This document shows, piece after piece, positions 16,366-24,009 of a stretch of 64,000 nt of DNA. The notes below the pieces were generated by a model that was not told the DNA's origin, did no database searches, and saw only the letters and a program-made list of their open reading frames with translations. Made by a program: the position numbers and the translations under genes. The number at the start of each line of letters is the position of its first letter. Positions within the stretch are counted from its first letter, which is position 1. The stretch lies in contig NZ_VEGH01000001.1 in assembly GCF_007679345.1 (NCBI RefSeq), forward strand, positions 372,001 through 436,000. Reading direction: 5' to 3'. Origin of the DNA: Cellulosimicrobium cellulans. GTDB lineage: Bacteria; Actinomycetota; Actinomycetes; Actinomycetales; Cellulomonadaceae.

Positions 16366-17648
16366 CGGGGTGGTCTCCGTTCCTGGGGTGTGCTCGGGGG
16401 TGGCCCGACGGGCCGGGGCCCGGGGACGTTGTCCGCGACGAGGGCGGCGAACTTCACGCCGAGGCAGATGGCGACGAAGGTCGCCAGGCTCGTCGTCAGG
16501 GCGTCGGTGTCCGTGCCGGTGAGCGCGACCAGGCCGACGGTCCCGGGCACCAGCAGCAGGAAGGCCGGCTGGAACGTCGCCGCGGCGGGCAGGGCCAGCG
16601 TGCGGCGCTCCCCCCAGCGCGCGACCAGGAACAGGACCGCGGCCGCGATCCCCGCCGCGGCGGCCTCGCCGACGGCCGGGGACAGCGCCCGCAGCAGCGT
16701 GAAGGTCGCGGTCATCACCACGACGTTGACCGCGCTCAGCCGGGCCCCCGAGCCGAAGGCGAGCCCGACGCCGGCCGCGAGCACCGCCACGCCCACCCAG
16801 GCGACCCACCCCGGCGGGAGCTGCTGCCAGGCGCTGGCGTCGACCGGGGCGGGGCCCGCCTCCTGGCCGATCAGCGCCACCGAGCCGGGGTCGACGGTGA
16901 GGCCGGTGAGGCTCGCGCCCGCGAAGATGCCCAGCGCCATCAGCGCCAGGACCAGCAGCCCGTACACCAGGCGCCCGCTGCCGGTGACGACGTCCGTGGC
17001 GGTCAGGTCCAGCAGGGCGTTCGTGATCAGCGCCCCGGGGACCAGGATGGCGATCGGCGCGCACACCCCGAACAGCGGGATCGGCCCCCACGACGCCGCG
17101 GCGGCGACCCCGCCGACAGCCAGCGTCGAGGCCAGCGCCACCACGAACGGCAGCACCGCCGACCCGCCCTCGAGCCGTCCCAGCACCTGCGTCAGGGCCC
17201 CGACGCCCGCGCCGACGACGAGCGCCACGAGGATCGCCCACCACGGGCAGCGGGTGACCACGGCCAGGCCGCACGCCACCAGCGCGCTGCCGAGGACCTG
17301 CTCCGCACGGGGGTGCCGGCGGCGCATGGCGCGCACGGCCGCGATCCGCTCGGGGACCTGCCCGAGGCCCACCTCGCCGGCCTCGACCTGCCGGCCCAGC
17401 CTGCTGGCGTGCGCGGCCTGCTCGAACGACAGGTCGGCGCCGCCGGAGGCGACCAGGGTGGAGGCGCCGCTCTCCCGGCCCGTGACCACCACCGTCTGCG
17501 CGAGCACCGACGCCGTCACCGCGCCCGAGCGCTCCAGCGACCGGCGCACCTCGCCCACCGAGGCACCCGCCTCCAGCAGGAGCACGCCGAGCTCCCCGAG
17601 CACGCGCCGCTCGCCCGCGCCGGCGGGATCGCTGCCGCCTGGACTCAT
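16362..17648 (-). CDS. ThrE-family threonine/serine exporter, 428 aa
   Basis: An N-terminal soluble domain of about 120 residues (LLEAGASVGEVRRSLERSG) is followed by about ten membrane segments. This is the ThrE layout, DUF1212 plus DUF3815. Motifs FGVCAPIAILVPGALITN and the late LLLVPGTVGLVALTG fit the family. It probably expels Thr, Ser or small peptides. It is followed without a gap by the amidohydrolase. The first hydrophobic helix begins near residue 124. Substrate specificity is inferred from family only. Confidence 0.82.
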   Translation of the reverse strand: MSPGGSDPAGAGERRVLGELGVLLLEAGASVGEVRRSLERSGAVTASVLAQTVVVTGRESGASTLVASGGADLSFEQAAHASRLGRQVEAGEVGLGQVPERIAAVRAMRRRHPRAEQVLGSALVACGLAVVTRCPWWAILVALVVGAGVGALTQVLGRLEGGSAVLPFVVALASTLAVGGVAAAASWGPIPLFGVCAPIAILVPGALITNALLDLTATDVVTGSGRLVYGLLVLALMALGIFAGASLTGLTVDPGSVALIGQEAGPAPVDASAWQQLPPGWVAWVGVAVLAAGVGLAFGSGARLSAVNVVVMTATFTLLRALSPAVGEAAAAGIAAAVLFLVARWGERRTLALPAAATFQPAFLLLVPGTVGLVALTGTDTDALTTSLATFVAICLGVKFAALVADNVPGPRPVGPPPSTPQERRPPR

Positions 17649-17909
17649 CGCCCCCCCTGCGCTGCTCGGCGCCCCGCCCCCTGGCTCTGACGGCTCGACG
17701 CTATCCCCGCGACCTCGTCGCGGGAACCGTCATCGGCGCGGCTCCAGCGACGCGGCGGCGCGGTGTCGGTGTCCCGCCGGGGCACGTCGGTGCCGGTGGT
17801 CGCGCACCTCGGTGCCGCTCGCCCGCACCGGCGCACGCCGCCCCGGTTGCCGGTACGCCCCGTCCGTGCGGGGATGGGGCGTGCTCGCTGACCCGACAGG
17901 GACGCGCCG

Positions 17910-18794
17910 GTGACCGGCCGCCCGCCGCTGCGCATCTCGGTCGTCGTGCCCGCGCGCGACGAGGAGGACCGGCTCCCGCGCTGCCTCGCCTCCCTCGCGG
18001 CGCAGACCCGCCTGCCGGACGAGGTGGTCGTGGTGGACAACGCCAGCACCGACGCCACCGCCCGCCTCGCCGCGGCGGCGGGCGCCCGGGTCCTGCACGA
18101 GGCCGAGCGCGGCATCTGGCCCGCGGCCGCCGCCGGGTACGACGCCGCCACCGGCGACGTGATCGCGCGGGTGGACGCCGACACCGTGCTGCCGCCGGAC
18201 TGGCTGGCCCGGGTCGAGGCGCTGCTCGCCGGCGACCCGGGGTGCGCGGCGGTCACCGGGCCGGGGCGGTTCCGGCTCGGGCCGGCGGACGCGCCGGGGC
18301 GGTCCCGGCCGGACGGTCGCAGCCTGCTGGGCCGGCCGGGCGGGCCGGGGGCGCGGGGCGGGCCGGGGGCGCGGGGCGGGCCGGGGCTGCTGGGGCGGAT
18401 GGGCGGCGGGCTCGCGCACCTGCTGTACATGCGCGCGTACTTCGTCCTCGGAGGGCTCGCGCTCGGCGGCCCCCCGGTGTTCGGGTCGGCGTGCGCCGTG
18501 CGGGCCACGGCGTGGCGGGCCGCCCGGCACGAGGTGCACCGCGAGGCCGACGTCCACGACGACCTGGACCTGAGCTTCCACCTGCCGCCCGGGTCGGTGC
18601 GTTACGACGCCGGCCTGGCGGTGTCGATCTCGGCCCGGCCGCTGCGGTCGCCGCGCGGGATGGGCCGGCGGCTCGCCCGCGGCTGGCGGTCCGTGGTGCT
18701 GCACTGGCCGGAGCAGGCGCCGTGGCGCGCACCCGGTCGGCGGGCGGCGTGGTGGCAGGGGTCGCCCGCGGTGGCGGGGCGGACGCGGCGCTGA
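17910..18794 (+). CDS. Family 2 glycosyltransferase, 294 aa
   Basis: It is a GT-A fold enzyme: ISVVVPARDEEDRLPRCL at the N-terminus, VVVDNASTDAT, and a metal-binding VDADT (DAD at about 89-91). EADVHDDLDLSF fits the ED-type acceptor motif. It should transfer a sugar from a nucleotide donor to an envelope acceptor. An in-frame 18-bp repeat at about 18341-18387 encodes GPGARG units. These lie in the loop after the catalytic strand and may vary in copy number. GTG start. It stands alone, with no glycan operon around it. Confidence 0.82.
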   Translation: MTGRPPLRISVVVPARDEEDRLPRCLASLAAQTRLPDEVVVVDNASTDATARLAAAAGARVLHEAERGIWPAAAAGYDAATGDVIARVDADTVLPPDWLARVEALLAGDPGCAAVTGPGRFRLGPADAPGRSRPDGRSLLGRPGGPGARGGPGARGGPGLLGRMGGGLAHLLYMRAYFVLGGLALGGPPVFGSACAVRATAWRAARHEVHREADVHDDLDLSFHLPPGSVRYDAGLAVSISARPLRSPRGMGRRLARGWRSVVLHWPEQAPWRAPGRRAAWWQGSPAVAGRTRR

Positions 18795-18839
18795 CGCCGG
18801 GCGGACTGCCGGTGTGGTCGGGTCGTGCAGTCGGTGTGG

Positions 18840-19454
18840 TCAGCCGGACGGGCGGACCGGCTGGCGCAGCACCGTGCGCAGCCGCTCGGGCGCGACCCGG
18901 CGCGGGTCACCGAGGTAGATCTCGTGGTGCCGGCCGTTCCAGGTCAGGCCGCGGTCGGGCATGACCTCGTGGTGCAGCCGGGCGAGCGTGGGCGCCTCGT
19001 CGTCGTACGACCCCACGTGCAGCACCTGGAGGCACCGGCCCTCGTCGAGCGTCAACGGCCGGACCCGGTCGACCGGGAGGTCCGGCTTCCGCCCCGCCGC
19101 GGCGGCGAGCCCGTCGGCGACGTCCTCCGCCGCCACCGCGTCCGGCAGCGGGATCAGCATCGTCCAGCACCAGTCGCCCTTGCGGCCCGCCGTGAACGCC
19201 GCGGGGTCCGCGCTCGACCACAGCCCCTCGAGCGGGCCCACCACGAACGCCTCGCCCGTGCGCCGCTTCAGCTCCGCGCGCACCGCGTAGGCGGCGGTGT
19301 ACAGCGCGCCGACGGCGTCCGCGTAGGCGGCGGACGTGTTCGGGTCGCCGTGCCCGTCGACGGCGAGGTAGTCCGCCGGAGGCACCACCACCTCGGCCCA
19401 CTCGACGCCCGCCCGGTACTGCTCGGCGCGCTCGCGCCGCACGTCGATCGCCAC
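18840..19454 (-). CDS. GyrI-like small-molecule-binding domain protein, 204 aa
   Basis: The GTG at 19454 is chosen because a GGGAGGGA ribosome site lies just upstream and the open frame beyond it is Pro/Ala low-complexity. Motifs ADYLAVDGHGDPNTSAAYADAV, in part, then LKRRTGEAFVVGPLEGLW and WCWTMLIPLPD match GyrI-like/BtrG-type effector-binding domain proteins. The tail MPDRGLTWNGRHHEIYLGDP is also characteristic. It has no HTH, so it is the ligand-binding module alone. Role unknown; related proteins bind drugs or act as hydrolases. Confidence 0.78.
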   Translation of the reverse strand: MAIDVRRERAEQYRAGVEWAEVVVPPADYLAVDGHGDPNTSAAYADAVGALYTAAYAVRAELKRRTGEAFVVGPLEGLWSSADPAAFTAGRKGDWCWTMLIPLPDAVAAEDVADGLAAAAGRKPDLPVDRVRPLTLDEGRCLQVLHVGSYDDEAPTLARLHHEVMPDRGLTWNGRHHEIYLGDPRRVAPERLRTVLRQPVRPSG

Positions 19455-19555
19455 CGTCGTCCCTCCCGAGGTCGTCGTCCCACCATCCTGGCGCAGCCGG
19501 ACGAGCACGCGGCAAGGTCCGCCCGCGCCCGCCCGTCCGCCCCCTCGTACCGCGA

Positions 19556-19630
19556 GTGAGCAACCGACACGTCGAGCGAGTAGTCGGCGACTACTCGCTC
19601 GACGTGTCGAGTACCCCCTCGGCGCGCCGG
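19556..19630. repeat. Dispersed inverted-repeat element, copy 1
   Basis: A perfect 19-bp inverted repeat (19565-19583 and 19591-19609, left arm CGACACGTCGAGCGAGTAG, 7-nt centre) is flanked by GAGTGAGCAAC on the left and GTACCCCCTCGG on the right. The same flanks and arm occur again at about 45375-45450 next to tRNA-Arg. It lies between the divergent GyrI-like and SEDS genes. Confidence 0.75.
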
Positions 19631-19677
19631 GCGGGCCACGGGACCCGAGCGGCGGGCGGGCGGCCGGCGGGGCACCC

Positions 19678-19712
19678 GGGGCCGGGGCCGGGGCCGGGGC
19701 CGGGGCCGGGGC
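19678..19712. repeat. GGGGCC simple tandem repeat
   Basis: About six perfect copies of the hexamer CCGGGG/GGGGCC lie in the intergenic region some 80 nt before the SEDS gene. The unit could change copy number by slippage. No other function is apparent. Confidence 0.8.
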
Positions 19713-19788
19713 GAGCACCACCCAGCGGCGCGCTCGGCGCCACTCAGGCGCCGCTGAGCGCGTCCCGGGCCGTGCCTAGCGTGGCCCG

Positions 19789-21012
19789 GTGAGCCCGCCG
19801 ACGGCCCCGGCCCCCACCGAGCCCCGTGCCGACGGCGCCGCCAGCCACCAGCTGCTGCTCGGCGCGTCCCTCACGCTCGTGGTGCTCGGGCAGGTGATGG
19901 TGCTCTCCGCGTCCGCCGTGGACTCGATCGCCCGCGGCAACTCCCCCTACGCGCTCGCGGCGGAGCAGCTGCAGTTCGCGGTGCTCGGCGTCGCGGCGAT
20001 GCTCGTGGCCGCCCGGGTGCCGCTGCGGGTGTACCGGAGGGCCGCGGCGCCGCTGCTGCTCGCCGCGCTGGTGCTGCAGCTGCTCGTGTTCACCCCGCTC
20101 GGGCTCAGCCAGGGCGAGCGGCGGAGCTGGGTCGCGCTCGGCCCGGTCGTCGGCCAGCCCGCCGAGGTGGTCAAGCTCGGCCTGGTGCTGTGGCTCGCGC
20201 GCGTCCTCGCGGCCCGGCAGGAGGGCATCCACGACTGGCGGACCGCCGCGTTCCCGGCGGTGCCGGGCGCGGTGGTGGCGGTCGTCGCCACGCTCGCCGG
20301 GCATGACGTCGGCACCTCGCTCGTCATGGCGACCCTCGTCGCGGCGGCGCTGTTCGTCGCGGGCGCCCCGCTGCGGCTGTTCGCGGTGGCGGGCGCCGCG
20401 TCCGCGCTCGCCTTCGTGGCGATCGCCGCGTCCGCGCCCCGCCGGGTGCAGCGGATCAGCGACTGGCTGGGTGGCGACTGCGACCCCCTGGGCAGCTGCT
20501 ACCAGACCACCCAGGGCCTGCGGGCCCTGGCCTCCGGCGGCTGGCTCGGGACCGGTCTCGGGCAGTCCCGGCAGAAGTGGTCCTACCTGCCCGAGGCCCA
20601 CAACGACTTCATCTTCGCGATCATCGGCGAGGAGCTCGGGCTGGCCGGGACGCTCCTGGTGCTGGCGCTGCTCGCGGTGCTGGCGCTGGCCATGCTGCGG
20701 GTGATCGGCCGGCACCCGGACCCGTTCGCCCGCATCGTCACGGGCGGCGTGCTCGGGTGGGTGGTGTCGCAGGCGCTGATCAACATCGGGACCGTCATCG
20801 GCCTGGCCCCGGTCATCGGCGTGCCGCTGCCGCTGGTGTCGGCGGGCGGCTCCGCGCTGGTCGCCACGATGCTGGCGCTCGGGGTGGTCCTGGCGTGCGC
20901 GCGCACCGAACCGGGGGCGGCAGAGGCGCTGGCCGCGCGCCCGGGGGTGCTGCGGCGGTCGCTCGCGGTGCTCGGGCGGCCGCGCGCCGCCCGGACGCGA
21001 CGAGCGCGCTGA
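19789..21012 (+). CDS. FtsW/RodA-family (SEDS) peptidoglycan polymerase-like protein, 407 aa
   Basis: It is a polytopic SEDS glycosyltransferase. Diagnostic motifs are RRSWVALGPVVGQPAEVVKL, GHDVGTSLVMA and PEAHNDFIFAIIGEELG, which covers the catalytic-loop region. The end PLVSAGGSALVATMLALG is also typical. It polymerises lipid II glycan strands, usually with a class B PBP; no PBP gene is adjacent. The N-terminal VMVLSASAVDSIARGN fits FtsW rather than RodA, but assignment between them is uncertain. The GTG start is preceded by TAGCGT at a 6-nt distance, so the transcript may be leaderless. Confidence 0.86.
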   Translation: MSPPTAPAPTEPRADGAASHQLLLGASLTLVVLGQVMVLSASAVDSIARGNSPYALAAEQLQFAVLGVAAMLVAARVPLRVYRRAAAPLLLAALVLQLLVFTPLGLSQGERRSWVALGPVVGQPAEVVKLGLVLWLARVLAARQEGIHDWRTAAFPAVPGAVVAVVATLAGHDVGTSLVMATLVAAALFVAGAPLRLFAVAGAASALAFVAIAASAPRRVQRISDWLGGDCDPLGSCYQTTQGLRALASGGWLGTGLGQSRQKWSYLPEAHNDFIFAIIGEELGLAGTLLVLALLAVLALAMLRVIGRHPDPFARIVTGGVLGWVVSQALINIGTVIGLAPVIGVPLPLVSAGGSALVATMLALGVVLACARTEPGAAEALAARPGVLRRSLAVLGRPRAARTRRAR

Positions 21013-21148
21013 TCGGCCGAGGGGGGGGCCGGGTCCGGGTCAGCCGACCGCGCCGACCCAGACGTCGACCGGTGCCGGGGTCGAGGGTGATGCGTCACAC
21101 CCGCGAGGCGGGCGGAGAAAGCGCTGGGGTCGTACGGCCGGCCGCTGC

Positions 21149-21154
21149 TACGGT
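21149..21154 (+). promoter_or_regulatory. Probable -10 element (TACGGT) of the ABC-F leader transcript
   Basis: TACGGT fits the actinobacterial TANNNT -10 consensus. It ends 6 nt before the GTG of the small leader ORF, so transcription would start at or next to that codon. A loose TGGGGT lies 18 nt upstream as a possible -35. Confidence 0.45.
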
Positions 21155-21160
21155 CGTGCC

Positions 21161-21190
21161 GTGGAGACGATCGAGGTCGACAGAGCCTAG
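21161..21190 (+). CDS. Putative leaderless 9-residue leader peptide upstream of the ABC-F gene
   Basis: GTG-GAG-ACG-ATC-GAG-GTC-GAC-AGA-GCC-TAG encodes METIEVDRA. It begins 7 nt after a TACGGT -10 and its stop codon touches the first base of a hairpin (21189-21210). This layout is that of a regulatory upstream ORF for ribosome-mediated control of an antibiotic-response ABC-F gene. It has no ribosome site, as expected for a leaderless start. Not proven; such a short ORF can arise by chance. Confidence 0.4.
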   Translation: METIEVDRA

Positions 21191-21210
21191 CCACCGGACC
21201 GCCGGTGGCT
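21189..21210 (+). promoter_or_regulatory. Hairpin after the leader ORF
   Basis: AGCCACCGG-ACCG-CCGGTGGCT forms a perfect 9-bp stem with a 4-nt loop, starting at the leader ORF stop codon. No U-tract follows. It may act as an attenuator or alternative-fold element in the leader of about 260 nt before the ABC-F start. The rest of the leader (to 21451) is GC-rich and shows no further gene. Confidence 0.5.
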
Positions 21211-21451
21211 CGCCCCGTCGTCCGACGCGCAGCGCCGGTCCGCCCGTCCGGGCGTCGACCGCGCCGCGACGAGTCCCCCCGGCACGTCCGGCGCCGCACC
21301 GCCCCCGGTGCGCGCCGACCCGTCGCCCGCTCGCGCACGCGCCGCACTCCCGTGCACCGCGCGTCGTGCCCGCGAACCGCGCCCCGGGTCGGCCGCCCAC
21401 GCCGACCAGCGCTCCCCCGCCCGCGGGCCGGGGAGGGAGAAGAGCACGCCC

Positions 21452-23059
21452 ATGTCCCCGTCCCCGTCCGTCACCCTGCGCGCCGTCACCCTGGTGTGGC
21501 CCGACGGCACGACCGCCCTCGACCGCGTCGACGGCACGTTCACCACGGGCCGCACCGGCCTCGTCGGCCGGAACGGCGCCGGCAAGTCCACGCTCCTCCG
21601 GCTCGTCGCCGGCCTCCTCGCCCCCACGGCGGGCGTCGTCGACGTCGCCGGCGAGGTCGGCTACCTCCCCCAGACGCTCACGCTCGCGCGCGACACCACC
21701 GTCGCGGCCCTGCTGGGCATCGACGGCACCCTGGCGGCGCTGCGCGCCATCGAGTCCGGCGACGTCGACCCGCGGCACTTCGACGCCGTCGGAGACGACT
21801 GGGACATCGAGGCCCGCGCGGGCGAGGCGCTGGACCGGATCGGGTTCGCCGCGGCCGACCTGCCGCGCCGCGTCGCCGAGGTGTCGGGCGGCGAGGCCAT
21901 GCTGATCGCGGTGACCGGGCTGCGCCTGCGCCGCACCCCGGTCACGCTGCTCGACGAGCCCACCAACAACCTCGACCGGCCGACCCGGGCGCGGCTCGCC
22001 GAGATCGTCGACAGCTGGCCCGGGACGCTCGTGGTGGTCAGCCACGACCTGGAGCTGCTGGAGCACGTCGACCGGATCGCCGAGCTGCACGACGGCGTCC
22101 TCGAGACGTTCGGCGGCACCTACAGCGCCTGGCAGGAGCACCGGGCCGCGGAGCAGGCCGCCGCCGAGCAGGCCGCGCGGTCCGCGCAGCAGGCCCTCCG
22201 GTCCGAGAAGCGCCAGCGCGCGGAGGCGGAGACGACGCTCGCCCGCCGCGCGCGGACCGCCCGGGCGACCCAGCGGGACGGGGGCATCCCGAAGATCCTC
22301 GCGGGGAACCGCGCCAGCCGGGCCCAGGCGTCGGCGGGCGCGCTGCGGTCGACGCTCGACGACCGGGTCCGCGCCGCCCAGACGGCTGTCGACGCCGCCG
22401 ACGCCCGGGTGCGGGACGACGAGCACATCCACCTGGCCCTGCCCGACCCCGGGGTGCCGCGCGGGCGGCGGATCGCCGAGATCGTCGACGCCGGCGGCAC
22501 CGTCGTCGTGCAGGGCCCGGAGCGCGTCGCCCTCGTCGGGGCGAACGGCACCGGCAAGACGACGCTGCTGGAGCACCTGGTCCGCGGGACCGCGCCGGTG
22601 CCCGGCCGCCCGCACGGTCGGCTGCTGACGGATGCGGTCGGGTACCTGCCGCAGCGGCTCGACGGCCTGGACGACGAGGCCGGCGCGCTGGCGGCGGTGC
22701 AGGCCGTCGCGCCCGGGACACCTGCCGGGACGCTGCGCAACCAGCTCGCCCGGCTGCTGCTCCGCGGCGACGCGGTCGACCGGCCGGTGCGGACGCTGTC
22801 CGGCGGCGAGCGGTTCCGGGTCGCGCTCGCGCGGCTGCTGCTCGCGGACCCGCCCGCCCAGCTGCTGGTCCTCGACGAGCCGACGAACAACCTCGACCTC
22901 GCGAGCGTCGCGCAGCTCGCGGAGGCCCTCGACGCCTACCGGGGTGCGCTGCTCGTGGTCAGCCACGACCGGCCGTTCCTGGAGCGGATCGGGATCGACA
23001 CGGTGCTCGAGCTGACCGCGGACGGACGGGTGCACCGGCGCGCGGAGCTCCCTGCCTGA
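21452..23059 (+). CDS. ABC-F family ATPase (ribosome-associated), 535 aa
   Basis: Two ABC domains are in one chain without membrane segments. NBD1 has a Walker A in GRNGAGKSTLLR (about 40-51), signature VSGGEAM and LLDEPTNNLD. NBD2 has GANGTGKTTLLEH, LSGGERFRVALARLLLA and VLDEPTNNLDLAS. The linker of about 80 residues is rich in Arg/Ala and charged residues, the P-site tRNA-interaction motif region. ATG at 21452 follows GGGAGGGAGAAG. ABC-F proteins act on the 50S E site; some protect against antibiotics. The long leader with a short ORF and hairpin favours an inducible protection factor, but the drug class is unknown. Confidence 0.87.
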   Translation: MSPSPSVTLRAVTLVWPDGTTALDRVDGTFTTGRTGLVGRNGAGKSTLLRLVAGLLAPTAGVVDVAGEVGYLPQTLTLARDTTVAALLGIDGTLAALRAIESGDVDPRHFDAVGDDWDIEARAGEALDRIGFAAADLPRRVAEVSGGEAMLIAVTGLRLRRTPVTLLDEPTNNLDRPTRARLAEIVDSWPGTLVVVSHDLELLEHVDRIAELHDGVLETFGGTYSAWQEHRAAEQAAAEQAARSAQQALRSEKRQRAEAETTLARRARTARATQRDGGIPKILAGNRASRAQASAGALRSTLDDRVRAAQTAVDAADARVRDDEHIHLALPDPGVPRGRRIAEIVDAGGTVVVQGPERVALVGANGTGKTTLLEHLVRGTAPVPGRPHGRLLTDAVGYLPQRLDGLDDEAGALAAVQAVAPGTPAGTLRNQLARLLLRGDAVDRPVRTLSGGERFRVALARLLLADPPAQLLVLDEPTNNLDLASVAQLAEALDAYRGALLVVSHDRPFLERIGIDTVLELTADGRVHRRAELPA

Positions 23060-23068
23060 GCCGCGTGC

Positions 23069-23100
23069 GGCGGCCCGGGTGCGTCGGCACCCGGGCCGCC
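23069..23100 (+). terminator. Terminator-like hairpin after the ABC-F gene
   Basis: A perfect 14-bp stem (GGCGGCCCGGGTGC / GCACCCGGGCCGCC) with a 4-nt loop begins 10 nt past the stop. A diverged copy follows the ABC-F tail fragment at 23878-23911. The remaining intergenic DNA to 23317 shows no supported gene. Confidence 0.75.
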
Positions 23101-23317
23101 GGGGCGGCTCGACCCGCCGGCGAGGGGTGTCGCGCCGCTCAGCCGCGCGCGCCGCGCGTCCAGACGGTCGGGTCGCCGCCGCGGTGCTCGAGGCCCCTCG
23201 AGCCGCCGAGATCCACGTCCCCGCCCGGGCCGACAGCACCCCGAACAACGGCGCCGCGAGCGTCGAGCCGGGCTACGCCGCGGCCATCTGGATGCCGTGG
23301 TCGCAGCCCGGCTGCCG

Positions 23318-23674
23318 TCAGGCGCCGTCCGCCTGCGCGATGCAGAACTGGTTGCCGTCGGGGTCGGCGAGCACCGTCCAGCGGAGGCCGGGCATCGCCT
23401 GCTGGGCCACCAGCGTCGCGCCGTCCGCGAGCAGGGCACGCACCGCGGCCTCCCGGTCCTGCGCGTGCATGTCGACGTGCACGCGGTTCTTCCCGGGCGT
23501 GGGATCCGCGACCTTCTGGAACGCGAGCGCGGGACCGTCGGGTCGGTCGACGGTGACGAACCAGCCGTCCGCCTCGTCGCGCACCGTCCCGCCGACGTGC
23601 CGGGCCCACCAGGTCGCCAGGGCGACCGCGTCGGTGGTGTCGAAGGTGATCATGCCCACGGAGAGGGTCGTCAT
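23318..23674 (-). CDS. VOC-superfamily (glyoxalase/bleomycin-resistance-like) protein, 118 aa
   Basis: It has a single VOC module with two beta-alpha-beta-beta-beta halves: MITFDTTDAVALATWWARHV at the start and DPDGNQFCIAQADGA at the end. Residues KNRVHVDMHAQDREA supply a His in the usual metal-ligand area, and the late Glu ligand is replaced by Gln/Cys in NQFCIA, so catalysis is uncertain. The ATG at 23674 is preceded by TACGGT at 6 nt, so the mRNA is probably leaderless. It is a close paralogue of the protein at 49796-50155. It lies inside the rearranged stretch bounded by the narI and ABC-F tail copies. Confidence 0.82.
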   Translation of the reverse strand: MTTLSVGMITFDTTDAVALATWWARHVGGTVRDEADGWFVTVDRPDGPALAFQKVADPTPGKNRVHVDMHAQDREAAVRALLADGATLVAQQAMPGLRWTVLADPDGNQFCIAQADGA

Positions 23675-23698
23675 GAGCACACCGTAGAGCGCGGCCCG

Positions 23699-23827
23699 TC
23701 AGCGGCGGGACGCGGTCGGGCGGTCGCCCGCCGTCACCACCCCCGCCCAGCCCGGGCGGGTCGGGCGCGTGCCGAGGCGGTCCGGCCGGGAGCGGTGGAC
23801 GACGTACGGCCGCCAGGGGTACCCGAC
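23699..23827 (-). pseudogene. Duplicated 3' end of narI (about 42 codons)
   Basis: In frame this reads WRPYVVHRSRPDRLGT then RPTRPGW and ends in a stop. It matches the last codons of the intact narI at 26580-26704 almost base for base (for example GGACGACGTACGGCCGCCAG versus AGACGACGTACGGCCGCCAG). There is no 5' part: similarity stops at GTACCCGA, where an ABC-F tail copy begins. Confidence 0.85.
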
Positions 23828-23870
23828 CGCGGACGGACGGGCGCACCGGCGCGCGGAGCTCCCTGTCTGA
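23825..23870 (+). pseudogene. Duplicated 3' end of the ABC-F gene
   Basis: 46 bp matching 23014-23059, the last 15 codons and stop of the ABC-F gene, with two mismatches (T/C changes). It abuts the narI tail copy and is followed by a hairpin like the one after the intact gene. Confidence 0.85.
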
Positions 23871-23877
23871 TCGGGGC

Positions 23878-23911
23878 GTCGCGGCCTGGGTGCTGGCACC
23901 CAGGCCGCGAC
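23878..23911 (+). terminator. Copy of the ABC-F terminator hairpin
   Basis: A perfect 16-bp stem (GTCGCGGCCTGGGTGC / GCACCCAGGCCGCGAC) with a 2-nt loop sits at the same distance from the duplicated ABC-F stop as the original hairpin. Paired substitutions relative to the original keep the stem intact. Confidence 0.75.
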
Positions 23912-24009
23912 GGCCGGACCTCCGTTCTCCTCCGATCCCGGCGCCGCCCGCCGATCGGTGCCCCGTCCGGTCCGGGGGCGGCTCCCCCGTCGAGAGAACG
24001 AGGGAACCC

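Noticed and set aside
23072..23317. Short genes between the ABC-F gene and the VOC gene
   Set aside because: Apart from the terminator, the frames are interrupted or of shadow composition and lack start signals.
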